Both the position numbers and the translations under genes were made by a program. Positions 1-10,815 of a stretch of DNA of 64,000 nucleotides are shown in pieces (the stretch's first letter is position 1; each line of letters starts with the position of its first letter). Source of the stretch: Cucumis sativus (lineage: Eukaryota; Streptophyta; Magnoliopsida; Cucurbitales; Cucurbitaceae); contig NC_026656.2 of assembly GCF_000004075.3 (NCBI RefSeq), positions 13,144,001 through 13,208,000 on the forward strand. The letters are read 5' to 3'. The notes under the pieces were generated by a model, which did no database searches, was not told the origin of the DNA, and saw only the letters and a list, made by a program, of their open reading frames with translations.

Positions 1-1215
1 CAACTTATTCCTAATCAAAACTAAAACCATGCATGCACATAGTTTGGAGGTTGATACTAGTGTCCTATGCATTCATTTTTCTTGTAGTTAAAGTTTAATA
101 AGGATTTCTTGTATATAAATAAAGGGTATTATATTTATTTATTTATTTTGATTGAGGGTTTGTTTGAATATATTTGTTGAGTTAGGGTAATATACGAACT
201 CACAAACACGTAATTCAATTTGAACCAACACTCATTTCTTAATCCTATAATTATTTAAAATCGAACCAAATCAGATTTTTTTTATAAATATATTAGTTCT
301 GTGAGTTTGTTATGGGCCTCCATTGAGAAAAGTCCAAGGCATGTATGATAATCTGAATATAGATCACAACTTAGGTATGGTGAAAATAATGTTGGAGAAA
401 ATTAAATAGTTTTGTACAAAAACTGAAAAGAAAAGGAAAAATGTAACAAAACTTATTGATTTATATTTAAAATGATGATGACAGCTATAAACAAAGTGGC
501 CCATAACCATTGACATTGACTCTCCACCAATAATAATAACACAACAAAGGCTGTACCCACCAACCATACAAATGTTTCCAAAATGTAATCAATATCAACT
601 ATTTGTATGAATATCAAATATTTGGCTACATCTCCAACTAAGCCTCCTTCTTATTGTTTGTTCCAACCACACCTTCAAATAAGTTCTAAAATATTTATAT
701 AGCTCTAATTTTTTTAGCATGCAAATACACATCGTAATGTTTGTCCATATATCTTCAAGTTTTTTTTTTTTTTAAAATTTTAATTTACGTATGAACTATT
801 ACTTGTTTATCCTTAATTATATATTATTTTTTTCAATGACATTTTGTTATCTGTTAACATTTTTACTTGTTTTCAATATTAAACTCAAACATATCCTAAA
901 ATTAGGATTTATTAAAGCTATGATAACTAAAATTAAACATTACAACAACTTAAATGATATTTTTAACCATCTTTTTAAAAAGTACTTTTAACGTATAAGA
1001 TTAAATTACAACCACCACGTCCCTATCTCAATTCCACTAAAAAATAAATTTTAAAATAAAAAATTCAATAACAGCTTAACCAAACTTTGAAAAAAATGAA
1101 ACAAATTAATCACCAAATATCAAAAGATATAATAACCAAAATGGATTTGTCTTAAACATCAAATCTCTATAATTTCAAAGAACAAAAATTCATCGGGAAG
1201 TTCTGAAAAATAACA
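1..1215. other. AT-rich intergenic DNA upstream of the PI-PLC-like gene
   Basis: No convincing gene is visible. The short open frames at 364-567 (-) and 791-991 (+) are low-complexity Phe/Ile/Leu-rich translations of AT-rich DNA with no recognisable domain. The last roughly 130 bases before the ATG at 1216 are A-rich and probably include the leader of the downstream gene. I could not place a TATA box with confidence. Confidence 0.6.
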
Positions 1216-2172
1216 ATGGGTTCTCAGGTATCCAAACAAGTGGAACGCCGGAAATCCATTACCACGGAGAAGAAGGTTCTAGCCGACCTCCGAATTAACG
1301 CCGGAGAAGATTTCCCCGGTTCCGAATACCGGTCACCGGACAGGAAAAACTGGATGTCAAATCTCGGCACCGAAAGAACCCGCGTGAACCAAATCGTATG
1401 GCCAGGGACTCACGACTCCGCCACCAACGTCATCGGAATACCCTTCATCACCCGTCCTTTCGCCCAGTGTCAATCACTCTCCATTTACGAACAGCTCGTG
1501 TTAGGTACGCGCCTCCTCGACATTCGAATCCAAGAAAATCGTTTAGTCTGCCATGGAATCCTCTCGACGTACAGCGTCGACGTCGTTTTCGCCGATATAA
1601 AGAAATTCCTGGCCGAAACCCAATCTGAAATCGTAATCGTCGAGATCCGAACAGAGTTTGGCCACGAGGATCCGCCGGATTTCGACAAGTACATCGTTGA
1701 AAAAATCGGGGAGTTTTTGATTCACAACGATGAGGGGGTGTTTGAGAAGACGATTGCGGAATTGTTGCCGAAGAGAGTGATTTGCATTTGGAAACCCAGG
1801 AAATCGCCGGCGCCGAAGGCCGGAGATCCGTTGTGGGGAGGTGGGTATTTGAAGGATAATTGGATTGATACGGATCTGCCGTCGACGAAGTTTGACAGTA
1901 ACTTGAAATTCTTGTCGGAGCAACCACCGGTGACGAAGAGGAAGTACTTTTATAGAGTGGAGAATACGGTGACGCCGAAAGCGGATAATCCGATATTGTG
2001 TGTGAAACCGGTGACGAGGAGGATTCATAAATTTGCTCGGTTGTTTATCAATCAGAGCTTTGCAAAAGGAGTGGCCGATAAATTGCAGGTTTTGTCGACG
2101 GATTTCATTGATGGGGATTTTGTTGATGCTTGTGTTGGACTTACAAGTGCAAGAATCGAAGGGAAGGCCTAA
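1216..2172 (+). CDS. Plant PI-PLC X domain-containing protein (PLC-like phosphodiesterase)
   Basis: Single-exon gene of 318 aa, the usual length for the plant single-domain PLC-like phosphodiesterases (the Arabidopsis At4g38690/At4g34920 group, from memory). The X-domain signature is visible: WPGTHDSATN with the first putative catalytic His at residue 66, GTRLLDIRIQ around 97-106, and VCHGI with the second His at 113. No PH, EF-hand, Y-box or C2 domain follows, so this is like bacterial PI-PLC rather than canonical plant PI-PLC. It is expected to cleave phosphoinositide-type or related phosphodiester lipids, but the substrate of this plant group is not established. The N-terminus MGSQVSKQ fits the N-myristoylation pattern (Gly2, Ser6), suggesting membrane attachment; there is no signal peptide. 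The ATG at 1216 is the first in frame. The codons are GC-richer than the flanks, as expected of a real gene. Family assignment is confident; activity is inferred. Confidence 0.93.
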   Translation: MGSQVSKQVERRKSITTEKKVLADLRINAGEDFPGSEYRSPDRKNWMSNLGTERTRVNQIVWPGTHDSATNVIGIPFITRPFAQCQSLSIYEQLVLGTRLLDIRIQENRLVCHGILSTYSVDVVFADIKKFLAETQSEIVIVEIRTEFGHEDPPDFDKYIVEKIGEFLIHNDEGVFEKTIAELLPKRVICIWKPRKSPAPKAGDPLWGGGYLKDNWIDTDLPSTKFDSNLKFLSEQPPVTKRKYFYRVENTVTPKADNPILCVKPVTRRIHKFARLFINQSFAKGVADKLQVLSTDFIDGDFVDACVGLTSARIEGKA

Positions 2173-5100
2173 TTTTTTCTTTAAAATTTGTGTTTTGTGT
2201 TATAATATCATCAATGTGTGTAAGTGTTTGTTTGTTTGATTAATTATCTGGATATATTTTTGTGAGAAAATAAGCGTATATACTTATTTGTACTTAGTTA
2301 GGGTAATTATGTTATGCCTATGATTAAGTAGTTTTGATTTTTTGAAGCTCGTCTACGTCCATTGAGTGAAATTTATATAGATTGTTGGGCATATACTTTT
2401 AGGGGACTAATACAAAATCTTCCACAAATTCTGGTAGTTTGTGGGTGTACATAGGATTTGGGGTTTGTCATGCCAAGTTCGACATCCATATCTTAAGTAC
2501 TTTCGAACCAGTTTAGAAGTAGAGTTGAGAGATTATAAAACTATGGTTAGCTTGTAGGTTTAATTAGAAAGTTCGTGCACAAGGTTTATATATTTTTTAT
2601 TAAAAAATCTGCATTTAAAGGTTTGAGAATTATGAGTTTCAAATTCCTTAGTTTTTTTATAATATATATATATTTTTTTTTGTTTATATTCAAAAGTTAT
2701 ATCATTTTATTCTCCGGATTTGAAAGTAGCATTTAAATTTTTTAGAGAAAATTTTTAATATATTAGACAGCAAATGTGAGATGGATAACAATAATGATTT
2801 ATTTAGTTATTTTATTTCGAAAAAGTTTGAATATTTGTATAGACATAGAGATTGTGTATGTTTGGATCACTTTTAATGTCATCCACATTAAAAAGGATAT
2901 AATTGTTATGCAACAACTTTTAGGTATTTGTCAATGAACTCAAAATGTGATTTTTGCTTCAATATCATTACTCATCCAACTTGTCTACTGGAGTCATTTC
3001 AATTTCTTTTCTTTCTGTTTTCTTTTATCTACCCTATTTCTTTAATACTTTTTGGATGAGAATCTTTATCATCTTTAACTTAAAAAAAACCAAATACAAA
3101 AGTTTTGTTTTTGTTTACATTCTATACATTACAATGATCATTCTTCAAGTTAAATTCAGGTTGAATTATACTGTTTTTAAGAAAAGAAAAGTTTGTTAAC
3201 TGATCACTAAGAAGCCTCAATATATACTTCAACTTAACTGTGTAAGTTACAATCATATTCATGGAAGGCCAACCAATGACATTTTGGGCCATTTTGATTG
3301 TTGAATTATATATTATTTGATGTAATTTCACATTTATGCTAAAATATCTTCAATGTAGATTAACACAAAAGAGAAAATCAGATCGAGAATAAGTGTCTAT
3401 TTTTTTCATTTATCAATTTGAATGACTTAAGGTAAATCCAAGTAACTAAACTATGCATTAGGTAGCACTTTAATGGATATTAATTAAACAATAAACTATC
3501 CAACGATATATTTTATCATTGATAAACTTATACTAGCGATATAATATATCACTGATAAATTTCAAGAACTAACTCTAAATTTTGTTATCTATTTTGAGTT
3601 TGGTTGTTAAACAAAAAAAAAGTGTATAGGGAGGTGATAAGTCAATTCATTATTTTCACCAATTTTATTATTATTATTTCCACTTTGGTTTAATGAGTCA
3701 CTTTTTCAGTTTTTAAACTAAAATCAGTCTTCCCCTTTCGGTTTTTTTTTAACATAAATATTGAAATTTGACATTTTAATCTTTTCTAAATAATTAAAAA
3801 AAAAAGTCTAGAAGAGTTAATTTACAAGGGTATATATTGATTCAATTTTGTTCAGTAGCAATAAGAAAAACGATACAATCCAAGAATTTTTTAAAAGTAA
3901 AAAGCCCAAGTGTCCAATTTTATACTAAAAAATGAAAGTAAAGTAAACCATTGGTTGGATATTTTTGTTGTAGTTGTGGTGGTAGTCGGCAATGATATTT
4001 GGTTTTTAGCCAAACGCGGCGGAAGTAATGAGTTGTGGGCTCTTGAGTCCTTGGTTGCCCTCTCTCACTCGCAACGTCGGTGGACGGTGGACACACACAC
4101 ACACGCAGAAGTAAGCCATAAATGAAATGTGCCTTATTTCTGCTCCAATCTACGCGCCCACTCCACTACCTAAATTATTATCTACATCCTTTAACTCAAT
4201 TTCATACAAATATCCATCAAATCTACACCAATATTTACATTCCTTTACAAATTTTATATTACTCTTCATGCATGGGTCATTCTCATAATACTCCAAAACC
4301 TTATAGTTTTATCCGTCAAATCTTGAAGCTTTCACACATGAATAAATTTAAGCTTTTAGTTGATAATTCTTTTAAAACCATGTATGCATTAGTTATAATC
4401 ATTCATTTTATTAATTGAAGAAAATGAGATAAAAGAAAAAGTTGGTTGATACTTAGAGATAAATGACAACCCAACTCAACTAATATTTTTAGGATTAGGT
4501 TATATTGAAAATGTTATTTGAGTTTCCAATCCAACTCAACTTATTTACACTCTCACTAGGAAGTGATGAATAAAAAAGTTCCAAAAGTGATAACAATAGA
4601 GAGTAATTAATTCAATTATAATATCAACTCATTCTTTTATTAGCTTAATCGGGTATAGTTTGTTTGTTTTTTGTCAATAAAATATTAGACTTAATTTTGA
4701 TTAAATTGTTACCGGTTATTTCAAATAAATAAAAATAATAAATTAAATATTAAGATAATGTTTTTGGATAGTTATCTATCTAATTTTAGAAAAAGCATAA
4801 TATATATATGTAGAAAAAAAAAAACATAAGGTGGTACATTGATTCCAACATTGGAGGTAGAATTTAAAGCCACACAATTGGGGTCATGAAATAGAAAGGC
4901 TAAATTGTATTGTGGATAAATTGATTTCCCTTATCCTCATATTCATTGTGAAAGCTGACTCACATGTTCCCATCTCTTGTTTTTACTTCCCACTTCCCAC
5001 CATTCAAATATATTTTTTTATTTTGAGAATTTCATTCCTATAAATTAATAATATCAACTATATTTTTACCTTCATTCAATCACTCATTTCAATTACAAAT

Positions 5101-5392
5101 TGGGTTGTGCCAAATTGAGCTTTTCTTTTTGTAGATGGAAAATTGAATTTTACCTTTTATCAATAATAGAATTATATATTATTATGGTTAAACTAGGTTA
5201 TAAATAAATATCACTAAACCATTCTTATAATAAATTGATATTTTTAGCATGATCTAATTTAAATCTTGTTTTTCATTATTTTATACTATACAATCTCAAA
5301 TTTGCCCTTTGAAATGGATAAGACTTGGAAACATATATCCATCATCAATACGTGTAAAAATAGAACCGTACATTTCCCCTCGCGGCGTTCTC
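2173..5392. other. Intergenic region between PI-PLC-like and DnaJ genes
   Basis: AT-rich and mostly featureless. The start holds the 3' UTR of the PI-PLC-like gene. At 3490-3600 there is a piece of a dispersed repeat built on motifs like TATCATTGATAAAC and TATCACTGATAAA, which recurs elsewhere in the window. At 4440-4580 the motif AACCCAACTCAACT recurs, a fragment of another dispersed family. A short (AC)n tract lies near 4090-4105. The open frames at 2954-3199, 3910-4125 and 4122-4418 have no domain and no coding signature that I recognise. Confidence 0.55.
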
Positions 5393-5399
5393 TATAAAA
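5393..5399 (+). promoter_or_regulatory. TATA box of the DnaJ gene
   Basis: TATAAAA lies in a short GC-richer stretch (TCTATAAAACC), 44 bases before the first ATG at 5443 and 127 bases before the main-frame ATG at 5526. Spacing and sequence fit a plant core promoter. With a start site about 30 bases downstream, the leader would contain the ATG at 5443, so that ATG should be meaningful. Confidence 0.6.
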
Positions 5400-5442
5400 C
5401 CATCCTCCATTTCTTCATCCCCTTCCATTCAAAAATACCCAA

Positions 5443-5547
5443 ATGACTTCCTCCTTTTTCACTTCCTTCACCCACTCTCCTCTCCCCCAACCCCCGCCTC
5501 CTCCTCCCCCTCCCCTTCCCTTCACATGCCCACTTCCTCAGTCCTAG
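5443..5547 (+). CDS. Upstream open frame, possible transit-peptide start of the DnaJ gene
   Basis: A 34-codon frame begins [16 protein letters not shown] and continues into a Pro run encoded by a C-rich tract. It is out of frame with, and overlaps, the ATG of the DnaJ frame at 5526. It is the first ATG after the TATA box. The Ser/Thr-rich, acid-free start looks like a chloroplast transit peptide, and J11-type proteins normally have a longer N-terminus than the 19 residues before the J domain here. It is either a true uORF or the real start separated from the body by a one-base difference in the C tract (about 5486-5520). I cannot decide between these from sequence alone. Confidence 0.4.
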   Translation: MTSSFFTSFTHSPLPQPPPPPPPPLPFTCPLPQS

Positions 5548-5879
5548 CATCCACAACCGGGGTTCGCTTCACCCGTTCCTCCTTTTACGAAGTTCTTGGG
5601 ATTCCTATGACAGCTTCTTCCCGGGAAATCAAGGCGGCTTACCGGAAGCTAGCGAGAACCTGTCATCCCGACGTTGTGGCCGAGAATTCAGCGGAGGAGT
5701 TTATTAAAATTCAAACGGCGTATTCAACATTGTCGGATCCGGATAAAAGGGCGGATTACGACAGGGAGATTTGCAGAGCTCAATTGCTTTCGGTTTCGGG
5801 GTTGTCGTCTCGGACGCCTGTCTCGGGTTATTCCGGTTACTACACACGGCGAAATTGGGAATCGGATCAATGTTGGTAG
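5526..5879 (+). CDS. J11: Small chloroplast-type J-domain (DnaJ) co-chaperone, J11-like
   Basis: 117-aa frame that is almost entirely a J domain. [26 protein letters not shown] is helix I-II (about residues 19-44), the HPD loop is at 47-49 (CHPDVV), and helix III with [18 protein letters not shown] follows. The HPD tripeptide is what stimulates Hsp70 ATPase. The C-terminus ends in [10 protein letters not shown], a tail I associate with plant J11/DJC23 plastid proteins. There are no Gly/Phe or zinc-finger domains, so it is a type C (class III) J protein. A plastid stromal Hsp70 partner is expected from the family. Only 19 residues precede the J domain, short for this family; see the upstream frame at 5443 for a possible missing transit-peptide portion. 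Single exon, with a TATA box at 5393. Identity is confident; the start is uncertain. Confidence 0.88.
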   Translation: MPTSSVLASTTGVRFTRSSFYEVLGIPMTASSREIKAAYRKLARTCHPDVVAENSAEEFIKIQTAYSTLSDPDKRADYDREICRAQLLSVSGLSSRTPVSGYSGYYTRRNWESDQCW

Positions 5880-8580
5880 TGAAATTGAAATTTGAAATGT
5901 GACCCAGAAATGGAAAGCGGATATATATTTTGAGGAGATCTGTTTTGGATATAAACAGATCTGATTCCATCTGAATATCGAAGAATTTGGAGAAAATTGG
6001 AAATGGGATTATGATTGCGCCATTCGAGGACTGCTCAATAGATGAAGAAAAAAGATAGAGTGAAGAAGAAGATCAAGAAGATGATGATGATGATGATGAT
6101 GATCGGAAAGATCTAACCTCCGACATCAATGAACAATTTTAATAATTGTTATTTAATATCTGGTGTGAATAATTTTATGGTGGTGGTGGTGAAGAGAGAG
6201 CGATGTCGTTTTGTGTATGGTTGAGAAATATGATCAATTTTAGAATTTAATTTCCCTTTTATTTATATCTCATCATTTTCTATTTATATTAAAATAAATA
6301 TCTATTTTAGATAAGACCCGAATTAGATTTATGAGTTTTAAAATAGAAATACTATTGTCGAGAAAGTAAATTTAGTATAATTTTCGATGTGTATCATGCA
6401 TGTTGACTACTTTTCGACGTTTACTTGCATGCATAGTGGACGTGCACTTGTTGGAGAAACGATCAAAATAAGGATTATTTTAAAATTGTGAAGAATTCGA
6501 AATAGATGTATTAAGGTAATTTTATATTCATTAGTTAGTTTACTTGGTGAGTTGTCATTTATAAGAAATTCTATGAAAAGTTCAAATTTTCTCTTTTTCG
6601 TCTTTAGTGTCGTATCATTTTAGATCTTCCAGAGTTGAGAAGAAAAGTTCTTCATTCTTCGTTCTCTTCTATACTATTATATTTTTATCGTGATTTTATC
6701 GTGATTTGATTGTTGATAAGGGTGTCAATTCCTATATGCTTTAGTTTTTTTTTTTTTTTTTCTTTCTGATTTCTAAAATAATCTCATGATGCAATGCTAT
6801 GATTTGGAATCTTTCCGTCCAAAACAAATTTAGGGTTTAAAGAGAGCAATAAAATCAAGCCAAAAAATGGTAACAAGATTAAGTAAAAGATTTTTTTTCA
6901 AGTATAATAAAAAAAACAAAATATTTATGTTCATGACAAAAATGCAATGAACGACAATGACTTGCAATGGTTAAAGGACCAATAATTTTTGTCAATCTTT
7001 TCCATGGTGGAAAACTTCCATCAAAACCTTGGAATTTCAATAGGTGATAAATTTGGTTTTTTCTCACGTCTACAAATTTTCGAGATTTTAAAAAAGTTCA
7101 AAAAATTTGTATTTGATTTTTTTCTATTTTGACGAAAATTAAAGAAATTTCATAATATTGATTTTAACTTAACTACGTTAAAAAAATTTCAAATGCATCA
7201 TTCTAATTACATAATTGTATAGTTTCAAAAACCAATATGAATTTTTTTTCATATACTACTTTTTTAATTCCTCATTTTTCTTAATTTTTCAATTTTATTT
7301 TTGATCTAAAACTTTCATTTATAAAAAAATTGAATTAAAAAAAATCACAAAAATAATTAGGAGACTTTTTTTTCTTTAAAACCACAATCATTTCACCTCA
7401 AAATTGATTGATATGAATTTTTCTTTTTTTTTTTTTACCGTTTAAAATTTTCATTCTCACACCATTTCCACCGCAAAACATTATTAAATTGTATATTATT
7501 TTTTTCATTTACTTATAAAGTTGGTGATCTCACATCAACATATATTCTTTTTAAACTTGATAGATACGATGATAATTAAACTACCAACAAAGTTAAGTTA
7601 ATATAATTATCATTCATTGTCATATTTAATTTGTTAAATGTCACAAAAATGAGACTAGATTGAAACGGCATGGCCCCATGGGATATCATTGTCCTATAAG
7701 TAAATTCAACAATAGTTATCCACGTGAATCATGTGTTTGACTACTTTTAAAGATAAACATGTAACACTTAATTAGAAAATGATTGAAATTATCTAAAACA
7801 CACGTATACATTAGGATGGTTTTATATTTAATATACAGTGAGTTACTTAATTAATGAGTTGCCAATTATGTATTTTATCACATATGGGTTAGCTAAGCTC
7901 TTATTGGTGAGGAGCTATATGCAAGTTTAATATAGTTCTATTTGGTTAATTTGGAGGAGATGGGCGAGGAGTTATTATGCAAGTTGTATAGCGTATCTTC
8001 TATTCGAAGAAAGTTCTTCTTTACCCTCCTTTGTTGTTCAATATATCTCGCAATACGTTGTTGATTAGTATGTCATTCTTCCTATTTTTTTCATAGTTTT
8101 GATGGTATTAGCTAGTTTTGTTCTTTTTCTAAACCCTCCGTTATGTTTTATTTGAATACTCTTACGAAGGTTGAAAGTTTAAATTGATATATTTAGGATA
8201 TATCTTTAGAGAATAAAAGTGTCCAACATAATTGTTTGGTTAAACAAATAATTAAATCACAATTCACAATTACAACTAAAATAAATATAAACATATGCAA
8301 CACATTTCTACAACTTTATATGTCATTCAACAAAATGTTTCATAACAGACTTAAACATAACAAGCTAGTAATGCCCTCTAAGTTATCGATCATCGTACAG
8401 TTTAATTCATTCTTTTGTTTTGTCACAAAATTTGTTACTATATATGTCTAAATTGTAAACCTATACCTGGCGGTTCTAACTTGATCAACATTATAGGTGT
8501 TAATCAACTAAACAATGATAAGTAAAAAAAGTAAGCAAATGAGTGGGTGGAAGAATGAGGAGATGCCAGTTTCACTCTTG
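5880..8580. other. Intergenic region between DnaJ and ARO genes
   Basis: The first 350 bases are probably the 3' UTR of the DnaJ gene and include a (GAT)n microsatellite at about 6079-6102 and a (GGT)n run at about 6178-6190. The rest is AT-rich with long T runs. The stretches at 6340-6700 and 7670-8060 share similar wording (a GCATG / CACGTG-like start, then a SATTAGTTAGTT-type stretch, then TTCTTCTTCGTTC-like blocks), suggesting two diverged copies of the same repeat. The open frames at 6879-7067 (-) and 8236-8451 (+) show no domain. Confidence 0.45.
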
Positions 8581-8780
8581 AATGGTTGGAAGTTTACAAA
8601 ACCGGGTTCATTTCGTGGTTGTTTGGTCTGAAAATCGGGTTCGACCAAAGGATGAGAAGGTGGGATGAAAAGTCTTTTTTTAGGAAAAAGGATGAAATGC
8701 ATTATTTTGATTTAATAAGAACACAAATGAGCGAAAATCAGGGACGGCCATGGCCTCTCTTTCTCTCAATCCGCCATTGT

Positions 8781-8850
8781 TTCTCTCTCTCTCTCTTTCT
8801 TTCTTTTTTTCTTTTTTCCAAAAAAAAGAAAAAGAAAGAGAGAGAGAGGA
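8781..8850. repeat. CT/GA inverted repeat in the ARO 5' leader (predicted hairpin)
   Basis: A pyrimidine tract (CT repeats grading into TTTC and T runs, about 8781-8817) is followed after only a few bases by its near-complement (A runs, AAAG, then GA repeats, about 8819-8850). Written as RNA, the two arms pair almost end to end, giving a stem of about 30 base pairs with almost no loop, 28 bases before the ARO start codon at 8878. Confidence 0.7.
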
Positions 8851-8877
8851 ACTCTCCGTCAAAATTTCAGTCTGGCC

Positions 8878-10815
8878 ATGGCCGGCATTGTCAAGGAAAT
8901 CCTGGCAAGGCCCATCCAACTGGCCGACCAGGTTACCAAAAACGCTGATTCCGCTCAATCTTTCAAACAAGAATGCATAGAACTCAAAACCAAAACCGAA
9001 AAGCTCGCCGCCCTCCTCCGTCAGGCTGCCCGTGCCAGCAACGATCTCTACGAACGTCCCACTCGCAGGATCATCGACGACACCGAACAAGTTCTCGACA
9101 AAGCATTAACCCTCGTCATCAAATGTCGCGCCAATGGGATAATGAAACGTATGTTCACCATTATCCCAGCCGCCGCTTTCAAAAAAACCTCCACCCAGCT
9201 TGAAAATTCCATTGGCGATGTCTCTTGGCTCCTCCGTGTCTCCGCCCCTGCTGAAGATCGCGACGATGAATATCTTGGCCTTCCTCCCATTGCTTCCAAC
9301 GAACCCATTTTGGGTTTGATTTGGGAACAGGTCGCTATTCTTCATACCGGTACTTTAGAGGAACGATCCGACGCTGCTGCTTCTCTCGCGTCGTTGGCTC
9401 GTGATAATGATCGGTACGGGAAATTGATTATCGAAGAAGGTGGGGTTGTGCCATTGCTGAAATTGGCTAAGGAAGGGAGAATGGAAGGTCAAGAACATGC
9501 CGCTAGAGCGATTGGACTTCTGGGTCGAGATTCAGAGAGCGTTGAACAGATTGTGAATTGTGGGGTTTGTTCTGTTTTTGCTAAGATTCTAAAAGATGGG
9601 CATATGAAGGTTCAATCTGTTGTAGCTTGGGCTGTTTCGGAAATGGCGACTCATCATCCTAAATGTCAAGATCATTTTGCTCAAAACAATGTGATTCGTC
9701 TTCTGGTTAGTCATCTTGCCTTTGAAACCATTCAAGAACATAGTAGGTACACCATTGCTACTAAACATCAAATGTCGATTCATTCTGTGTTTATGGCTAA
9801 TAACAATGGTTCTGATCAAAATGTGAAAAATGGGTATGAAGAAGAAGATCCTAAACAGACGGCTAATAGTGTCAATCACCCAACTGGGAATCAATTGTCT
9901 AGCCAAATGCATAACGTAGTTACCAACACAATGGCTATGAAGAATCCTGTTACGGGTCAATCCAATACACAGGAAATTCAGAAGACTACTCATCACATTC
10001 AAAATCCTGGCCGTGCTGCATTATCCGGAGCTAGCATTAAAGGAAGGGAATATGAAGATCCTGCCACTAAAGCTCAAATGAAAGCCATGGCTGCTAGAGC
10101 TTTATGGCATTTATGCAAAGGGAATGTTACTATTTGTCGAAACATTACAGAGTCAAGAGCCCTTTTGTGTTTTGCTGTTCTGTTAGAGAAAGGTCCTGAG
10201 GATGTTAAGTACTATTCAGCCATGGCATTGATGGAAATCACCGCAGTTGCCGAACAGAATTCCGACCTACGTCGTACTGGATTCAAACCCACCTCCCCTG
10301 CCGCTAAGGCTGTCGTCGAACAGTTATTGAAAATCATCGAGAAAGCAAATTGTGATCTGCTTTTACCTTCAATTCAAGCCATTGGTCATTTGGCTAGGAC
10401 GTTTAGAGCAACTGAAACAAGGATAATCGGACCACTTGTTAAGCTGTTGGACGAAAGGGAAGCTGAGGTTTCAATGGAAGCTGTGATTGCACTTAACAAA
10501 TTTGCTTGTACAGACAATTTCTTACATGACAATCATTGCAAAGCTATAATCGAAGCAGGAGGGACAAAGCACTTAATCCAATTAGTATATTTTGGTGAAC
10601 AAATGGTTCAAATTCCTTCATTGATTCTGCTTTGTTATATAGCTTTACATGTTCCTGATAGTGAGACACTAGCCCAAGAAGAAGTACTTATAGTGCTGGA
10701 ATGGTCATCTAAACAGGCACATTTAGTGGAAGAACCCACCATGGAAAATCTATTGCCAGAAGCCAAAAGTAGGTTGGAGCTTTATCAGTCAAGAGGTTCA
10801 AGAGGATTTCATTGA
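8878..10815 (+). CDS. ARO: ARMADILLO REPEAT ONLY (ARO) protein
   Basis: Single-exon, 645-aa protein, the usual length of the plant ARO1-4 proteins. The conserved N-terminal helical module starts MAGIVKEILARPIQLADQV and runs to about residue 125. It is followed by a linker (EEYLGLPPIASNEPI-like) and armadillo repeats from about 145 to 290 (for example LIIEEGGVVPLLKLAKEG). A polar, Asn/Gln-rich insertion at about 300-380 lacks ARM repeats. More ARM repeats follow from about 395 to 620 (KAQMKAMAARALWHLCKGN, and the IIGPLVKLLDEREAEVSMEA region). There is no U-box, signal peptide or membrane span. By family knowledge, ARO proteins are scaffolds controlling ROP GTPase signalling and polar growth at the plasma membrane (root hairs, pollen tubes). 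The start at 8878 sits in GGCCATGGCC; an out-of-frame ATG in the same decamer lies at 8750. Which ARO paralogue this is, I cannot say. Confidence 0.95.
   Translation: MAGIVKEILARPIQLADQVTKNADSAQSFKQECIELKTKTEKLAALLRQAARASNDLYERPTRRIIDDTEQVLDKALTLVIKCRANGIMKRMFTIIPAAAFKKTSTQLENSIGDVSWLLRVSAPAEDRDDEYLGLPPIASNEPILGLIWEQVAILHTGTLEERSDAAASLASLARDNDRYGKLIIEEGGVVPLLKLAKEGRMEGQEHAARAIGLLGRDSESVEQIVNCGVCSVFAKILKDGHMKVQSVVAWAVSEMATHHPKCQDHFAQNNVIRLLVSHLAFETIQEHSRYTIATKHQMSIHSVFMANNNGSDQNVKNGYEEEDPKQTANSVNHPTGNQLSSQMHNVVTNTMAMKNPVTGQSNTQEIQKTTHHIQNPGRAALSGASIKGREYEDPATKAQMKAMAARALWHLCKGNVTICRNITESRALLCFAVLLEKGPEDVKYYSAMALMEITAVAEQNSDLRRTGFKPTSPAAKAVVEQLLKIIEKANCDLLLPSIQAIGHLARTFRATETRIIGPLVKLLDEREAEVSMEAVIALNKFACTDNFLHDNHCKAIIEAGGTKHLIQLVYFGEQMVQIPSLILLCYIALHVPDSETLAQEEVLIVLEWSSKQAHLVEEPTMENLLPEAKSRLELYQSRGSRGFH

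Noticed and set aside
1448..2028. Two long minus-strand frames inside the PI-PLC-like gene
   Set aside because: Arg/Ser/Pro-rich antisense shadows of the sense frame without family features.
8508..8702. Small frames (both strands) upstream of the ARO leader
   Set aside because: Short, without domain, and overlapping the promoter and leader of ARO.
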